From positions 807,001 to 871,000 of the forward strand of contig NZ_CP015637.1 in the NCBI RefSeq assembly GCF_001708445.1: a stretch of 64,000 nt of DNA. Reading direction: 5' to 3'. The notes under the pieces were generated by a model. It made no database searches, had not been told where the DNA came from, and saw only the letters and a program-made list of their open reading frames with translations. Source of the DNA: Pseudomonas fluorescens (lineage in GTDB: Bacteria; Pseudomonadota; Gammaproteobacteria; Pseudomonadales; Pseudomonadaceae). Positions 59,735 through 64,000 of this stretch are shown piece after piece. Every line of letters starts with the position of its first letter. Positions within the stretch are counted from its first letter, which is position 1. The position numbers were made by a program, and so were the translations under genes.

Positions 59735-61888
59735 ATGCCTAACAAGATCCACAAGCACCCCCGCTTGCGCTCATGCTCGCCCGTTGCAGCCGTAAAACCC
59801 ACTCAGTGGCGTTGCCTGCTGGCCCTGCCCTTCTTGCTGGCGCCGCTGCACAGCAGCCTTGCCGCCATCCCCCCAGAGTGGAAAAACACCGCCTACGCCT
59901 ACGAGGCCGAGCACAAACCCTTGCGCGAAGTACTCGATGATTTCGCCCAGACGTTTGGCACGCAATTGCAGATCGAAGGCCTGCTGGAAGGCAACGTCAA
60001 CGGCAAGATTCGCGCGAATACCCCGCAGTCACTGCTCGACCGCCTGGGGACTGAACACCGCTTCCAGTGGTACTTGTACAACAACACCCTCTACATCAGC
60101 ACCCTGGACCAGCAGGAGTCCGCGCGCCTGGAAGTGTCGAGCGAAACCGTGGCCGACCTGAAGCAGGCACTCACCGATATCGGCCTTCTCGATAGCCGTT
60201 TCGGCTGGGGCGAATTACCCGAGGACGGCGTGGTGCTGGTGTCCGGCCCCAAGCGCTACATAGAACAGATCAAACAATTCAGCAGCCAGCGCCGGTCTAC
60301 CGACGAAAAACAGAGCGTGCTGACCTACCCGCTGAAATTCGCCAATGCGGCAGACCGCCAGATCGATTATCGCGGCGAGAAAATGCTCATCCCCGGTATC
60401 GCCAGCATGCTGCAGGGTTTGCTTGAACCTCGCTCTCCCTCAGCTGCCGCGCAGGTTACCCAGCGCCCCTCAGCCGCGTCAGGCGCCCCTGTAATATCGC
60501 CCCTGGCCCAGGGCTTTCCCCGGCTCGGCAACCCTCTATTGGGCCAGATGCTCACCCCGCCGACGAGCCAGGCGACCGCCGACCCGGGCATGTCCCTGAC
60601 CCCGCGCTCACGGGTCTCGCCCGGGCGAATTCGCGTCGAAGCCGATGTGCGCAACAATGCCGTGATGATCTACGACTTGCCGGAACGCCACGCGATGTAC
60701 CGCGACCTGATCACCCAGTTGGACGTCGCGCGCAAGTTGGTGGAAATCGACGCGATCATCCTCGACATCGAACGCACGCAGATGCGTGAGCTCGGCGTGA
60801 ACTGGGGGTTTCGCAATGGCAATTTCCAGGGCGGCGTGAACAACATCGCCCCAGGCACCTCGTCGCAATTGGCGATCAATAACCGGGATGGATTCTTTGC
60901 CGCTGTCAGGGCGCTGGAGCGGCGTGGCCTGGCGACCCTGGTGTCGAACCCATCCGTCTTGACCCTGGAAAACCAACCGGCAGTGATCGACTTCAACCGC
61001 ACGCAGTACCTCACGGCCGGCTCCGAAGTGGCAACCATCCTGCCGATCACCGTGGGAACCAGCTTCCAGGTGGTCCCACGGGTGATCACTTCGCGTGGCA
61101 GCCATCAGATCCACTTGGCGGTCGATATCGAAGACGGCAATTTCGACGAATCCAACCCCAACCGCATCGGGCCCGATGTGCGCAAGGGCGCGGTCAGCAC
61201 CCAAGCGGTCATGGCCGAAAAACGTTCGCTGGTGGTGGGTGGCTTCCACGTCACCGATAACACTGACCAGCTCAACAAGATTCCCCTGCTGGGTGATATC
61301 CCGTTGCTGGGCAAGGCGCTGTTTTCGTCCACTGAACGCAAAAACAATCGACGCGAGCGCCTGTTCATCATCACGCCCAGGGTCATTGGCGACCAGGCCG
61401 ACCCTTCGCGCTACTTGCCCCAGGCCGATCAGTTGGAACTGCAAACAGCCCTCAAACCACTGGCACGGCGCATGACGCCCCACGCACCGGAAATCAAGCG
61501 CAACGACTTGATCCATGCCATGGCCACACTCGTCACCGGGCAAGTCCCCAAAGCCTTCAAGGCGACCCCGATGCCACTGGGCCTGGATACCTTGTGCACC
61601 ACCCGCGACCTGCTCGCACTCAATACCGAACGCAGCCAATGGTATGTCGGCCCGCAATTCAACGTCGCCGTCGTGGTACTGCGCAACCAGTACGACCGCC
61701 ATGTGCGCATCGATGAGAAAGAGTGCAGCAATTCGCAGACCCTGGCAGTGACCGCCTGGCCGCGTGCCTGGCTCAAACCGGGTGAAGAAGCGGAAGTGTT
61801 CATCGCCATGCGCCCTGTGGTGAAAGACGAACACATTGGCGTTTCTCGTCCCTCGTTGATCGCACCTAACGGAAAGAAACCAGAATGA
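59735..61888 (+). CDS. hrcC: Type III secretion outer membrane secretin HrcC
   Basis: YscC/GspD-family secretin forming the outer membrane ring, 717 residues. Signal peptide near residues 27-46 (CLLALPFLLAPLHSSLA); N0/N1 domains (IPPEWKNTAYAYEAEHKPLREV; VLTYPLKFANAADRQIDYRGEKML). The secretin domain includes GTSFQVVPRVITSRGSHQ and KIPLLGDIPLLGKALFSS. A Pro/Ser/Ala-rich linker (about 220-285) precedes it. Overlaps hrpT by four bases. Confidence 0.95.
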   Translation: MPNKIHKHPRLRSCSPVAAVKPTQWRCLLALPFLLAPLHSSLAAIPPEWKNTAYAYEAEHKPLREVLDDFAQTFGTQLQIEGLLEGNVNGKIRANTPQSLLDRLGTEHRFQWYLYNNTLYISTLDQQESARLEVSSETVADLKQALTDIGLLDSRFGWGELPEDGVVLVSGPKRYIEQIKQFSSQRRSTDEKQSVLTYPLKFANAADRQIDYRGEKMLIPGIASMLQGLLEPRSPSAAAQVTQRPSAASGAPVISPLAQGFPRLGNPLLGQMLTPPTSQATADPGMSLTPRSRVSPGRIRVEADVRNNAVMIYDLPERHAMYRDLITQLDVARKLVEIDAIILDIERTQMRELGVNWGFRNGNFQGGVNNIAPGTSSQLAINNRDGFFAAVRALERRGLATLVSNPSVLTLENQPAVIDFNRTQYLTAGSEVATILPITVGTSFQVVPRVITSRGSHQIHLAVDIEDGNFDESNPNRIGPDVRKGAVSTQAVMAEKRSLVVGGFHVTDNTDQLNKIPLLGDIPLLGKALFSSTERKNNRRERLFIITPRVIGDQADPSRYLPQADQLELQTALKPLARRMTPHAPEIKRNDLIHAMATLVTGQVPKAFKATPMPLGLDTLCTTRDLLALNTERSQWYVGPQFNVAVVVLRNQYDRHVRIDEKECSNSQTLAVTAWPRAWLKPGEEAEVFIAMRPVVKDEHIGVSRPSLIAPNGKKPE

Positions 61889-62088
61889 CTCGCCTACTCT
61901 CCAGCTTTACATTGATCAGCCTGGTGCTGTTTGTCGCCGGTTGCACCCCCACCTGCCGGGGTGACTCGTGCTCACGTCCACAATCGAGCGCCGACAAGAT
62001 GGTGATCTGGTGGCCGGAACACATGCGTGTGCAACCCGGCCCCTCCGGGGAACGTTCGGATCACCAGACGGTTTCGCTGGAACGATGA
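61885..62088 (+). CDS. hrpT: HrpT lipoprotein (secretin pilotin type)
   Basis: A 67-residue lipoprotein with lipobox LFVAGC (Cys at about 20) and a second Cys pair, CTPTCRGDSC. Position directly after hrcC, with ATGA overlap, matches HrpT, which helps HrcC reach the outer membrane. The Trp pair in MVIWWPEHM is a feature I also recall from HrpT. Confidence 0.82.
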   Translation: MTRLLSSFTLISLVLFVAGCTPTCRGDSCSRPQSSADKMVIWWPEHMRVQPGPSGERSDHQTVSLER

Positions 62089-62456
62089 CCCCTATGGAAA
62101 TACCCACAGACGCCGAACATCGTCGGGTACTTCTCAATGACCTGGTGAGTGGCGCTGCCACTCACCTGCACCTGTCAAAAGGCATCCACCTGTGTGCGCT
62201 GAAAGCCGGGGAACAGCTCGGCCTGGCCCTGCAAATTGCACCGCGTGTCTTACAGGCCGGCCAGTTCCAGCGTGTGCTGGAACGCCGCTTCGAACAGGCC
62301 TTGGCGTTCGATGGCTGCTTTGTCTTTTCGAATGCCGGGGGAGCCCTGATTCTCTGGCACCCGGTGGTATCTACCGATATTCCCCTGGATCAAATCCTCA
62401 GCCGCCTGCTCTCGCTCGCAGAACTTGAAGCCCTGGATCGACACTGCAATCGTTGA
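62085..62456 (+). CDS. hrpV: Negative regulator HrpV
   Basis: A 123-residue HrpV-like protein that in P. syringae binds HrpS and holds it back. ATG at 62085 overlaps the hrpT stop; Met4 (62094) is an alternative start. Contains LHLSKGIHLCALKAGEQLG and a helical C-terminus. With HrpG encoded three genes earlier, the HrpG/HrpV switch is complete; its target would be the single HrpR/S-type activator at 55037. Confidence 0.8.
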   Translation: MTPMEIPTDAEHRRVLLNDLVSGAATHLHLSKGIHLCALKAGEQLGLALQIAPRVLQAGQFQRVLERRFEQALAFDGCFVFSNAGGALILWHPVVSTDIPLDQILSRLLSLAELEALDRHCNR

Positions 62457-62468
62457 TCACACGATGGC

Positions 62469-63566
62469 TCAACGCTGGTCCAGCTCGGGCAACTCCAGGG
62501 TCTCTCGCTTGGCCTCATCGTCCAGTTCACGCAAAGTACGGTAGATCAAAGCAACGGCCTGCAGCGTCTCTCGGGGAATGTTGCCCCCCAACTTCTGCTT
62601 GTAGAGCGTGCGCGCCAACCAGACACACTGAATCACGGGTATGCCCGCCGACTTGCATCGGTCGATCAGTTTGCGGGCCTGGGCGTCCGTACCTTTTTCC
62701 ACAAGCTGCGGCAGCGGCGTCTTGCCAGGGCGATAGTACAAAGCCACCGCAAAATGCGTCGGGTTGACCACCAGCATGTCGGACTCTTCCAGCTTGGGCA
62801 GCTTGACCTTGGGCTCCTCATTCGCCAACTCGTAGGCCAACTGACGGCGCTGGCCCTTGACGTGAGGGTCGCCCTCCATATCCTTGTACTCCTTGACCAC
62901 TTCCACCTGGGTCATCCGCATGCGCTTGGCAAAAAAGTACTTCTGCAACGCCAGGTCAACGATTGCCAGCACCAGCAGCAAGCCCAGGCACATGTGCAGC
63001 AAGTGTCGAAACAGCGTCATCAGCGCCAAGACATAACTTTGCAGGTCGCCACTGGCCAGGCTCACCAACGCGCTCAACGACGGGCCAATGACCACGTACA
63101 GAATCAGCGTCAGCAGCACGGCCTTGGCCAACCCCATCAACAGGTTCATCACCGACTGGCCGGAAAACATCTGCTTGGCCTGGTTAAGGGGGTTGAGCCG
63201 ATTGAAATCTGGTTTCAAGGTTTCTGGGGCAAAGAGGAAACCGAACTGCATCCAGCTGCTGATCAATTTGACCGCGATCGCCACCCCCACCATCAGCAGG
63301 GCAAAAGAGAAAAACACCAGCAAGCCTTCGAACAAGACCTCTTCCAGTGCGCGCACGAAAGGTTGCCCCATGCGCGCCATGGGCAACACCAGCAGTTGCT
63401 GAAAACGCTGCATACTGGTTTCGGCGGTGAACAGTGCAATTTCACTCAAGGCCGTCAGTACCAGCAGCTTGGCCACGTCCTGGCTTTGAGCAACCTGGCC
63501 TTTCTTACGCTGGTCACGCAGCTTCTTGGGAGTCGCGGCGTGTTTTTTCTCTCCAGAGTCACTCAC
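62469..63566 (-). CDS. hrcU: Type III export apparatus switch protein HrcU
   Basis: FlhB/YscU-family inner membrane protein of 365 residues. Start MSDSGEKKHAATPKKLRDQRKKGQ, four membrane helices (about 35-200) and a cytosolic C-terminal domain with the autocleavage site NPTH (268-271, in MLVVNPTHFAVALYY). It controls substrate choice. It converges on hrpV with a 12-base gap and its start overlaps the hrcT stop by four bases. Confidence 0.95.
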   Translation of the reverse strand: MSDSGEKKHAATPKKLRDQRKKGQVAQSQDVAKLLVLTALSEIALFTAETSMQRFQQLLVLPMARMGQPFVRALEEVLFEGLLVFFSFALLMVGVAIAVKLISSWMQFGFLFAPETLKPDFNRLNPLNQAKQMFSGQSVMNLLMGLAKAVLLTLILYVVIGPSLSALVSLASGDLQSYVLALMTLFRHLLHMCLGLLLVLAIVDLALQKYFFAKRMRMTQVEVVKEYKDMEGDPHVKGQRRQLAYELANEEPKVKLPKLEESDMLVVNPTHFAVALYYRPGKTPLPQLVEKGTDAQARKLIDRCKSAGIPVIQCVWLARTLYKQKLGGNIPRETLQAVALIYRTLRELDDEAKRETLELPELDQR

Positions 63567-64000
63567 GGCTGCGCCCCCTGGAACATCAAGCCCAGAGAAT
63601 GCTTAAGGTCGCCCAACAGACTCATCCTGCCCATGATCAAGTCTTGCAGAAGAGGCAAATACAAGAGCAGGAACGCCAGCCCAGCCAGGCATTTTACGGG
63701 CATCGCCAGCGATGACACTTGCAATTGCGGGCTGTATAAACTGAGCAACGCTACCCCGAATTCCAGCAGCAACAGCACCGCGATAAAGGGCGCGGCGTAC
63801 AGCATCATATGCATGAAGGTATCGCCCAGCAGCCCCAGGAACTCGCCAAAGCCATTGACCGCCGGCACCGGCCACCATGCGGTGGGAGGCCAGATCAGGT
63901 AACTGTCCCAAATGACCTGGGTCAGGACGCCAAGCCCAAGGGTTACCATCAGCAGGAAGATCGCCAGTTGCTTGAACATGTGACCGATGGGCGTTGCGTC
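63563..64000 (-). CDS. hrcT: Type III export apparatus protein HrcT (5' part outside window)
   Basis: FliR/SctT-family inner membrane protein; only the C-terminal 145 codons lie in the window and the frame stays open through base 64000. Long hydrophobic helices (FKQLAIFLLMVTLGLGVLTQ; LYAAPFIAVLLLLEFGVALLSLY; CLAGLAFLLLYLPLLQDLI) match SctT. An internal Met at 63979 is not the true start. hrcS, hrcR and the hrcQ-hrcN-hrcV genes would be expected further right on the same strand. Confidence 0.9.
   Translation of the reverse strand, partial: DATPIGHMFKQLAIFLLMVTLGLGVLTQVIWDSYLIWPPTAWWPVPAVNGFGEFLGLLGDTFMHMMLYAAPFIAVLLLLEFGVALLSLYSPQLQVSSLAMPVKCLAGLAFLLLYLPLLQDLIMGRMSLLGDLKHSLGLMFQGAQP

Overview
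The window is a chromosomal segment of a Pseudomonas of the P. fluorescens group. The reasons are high GC and matching codon use, the conserved Pseudomonas orders rluD-pgeF-clpB, murJ-ribF-ileS-lspA-fkpB-ispH and hemA-TPR-lolB-ispE-tRNA-Gln-prs-rplY-pth-ychF, abundant REP/REPIN repeats, and an Hrp1-type (P. syringae-like) type III secretion cluster directly after ychF. Family and species statements rest on memory of these families, not on a search.

Layout. 1-5.6 kb: clpB, pgeF and rluD (minus strand), with bamD diverging. 5.7-10 kb: a small zinc-ribbon-like protein, thiO, and a minor type IV pilin cluster (pilE, pilX, pilW, pilV and a FimT-like gene) that lacks pilY1. 10-17.5 kb: ispH, fkpB, lspA, ileS, ribF and murJ (isoprenoid, lipoprotein, translation, flavin and cell-wall functions). 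17.7-22.1 kb: rpsT, slyD, a DUF3565 gene, pta and a PlsC-type acyltransferase. 22.2-27.3 kb: sulfate activation (cysD, fused cysNC), a Nif3-family protein and the AlgW/DegS protease. 27.3-29.5 kb: a lone Fur-type TonB-dependent receptor. 29.7-31.7 kb: hemH and a TIGR01777 gene.

31.8-41.6 kb holds a likely light-responsive region. A renalase-like flavoprotein gene and a tightly overlapping operon (DUF523/DUF1722, MerR regulator, photolyase, NTF2-like, SDR, FAD amine oxidase, DUF1365, cyclopropane synthase, DUF2878) are preceded by three copies of a TGTACA-N12-TGTACA motif. Two perfect copies bracket a clear sigma70 promoter. The motif matches the operator remembered for class II LitR (PplR) photosensors, and the encoded MerR protein is the obvious candidate ligand.

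42.1-54.7 kb: pagL, then murI-moeB-prmC-prfA-hemA (minus) and TPR-lolB-ispE, tRNA-Gln, prs, rplY, pth and ychF (plus). The last third of ispE changes sharply to AT-rich codon use.

54.7-64 kb: an Hrp/Rsp type III secretion locus. It has one HrpR/S-type activator, an unrecognised 68-codon gene with its own HrpL box, a 55-codon pilin-like gene with an HrpL box and a following attenuator-like hairpin, then hrpB-hrcJ-hrpD-hrpE. A third HrpL box leads hrpF-hrpG-hrcC-hrpT-hrpV. hrcU and hrcT converge from the right, and hrcT runs off the edge. No hrpZ-type harpin and no second HrpR/S paralogue is present in the window.

Repeats: two intact REPINs, two composite sites in which one REP class has inserted into another, and two lone REP hairpins. 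No insertion sequence, phage gene or CRISPR array was seen.
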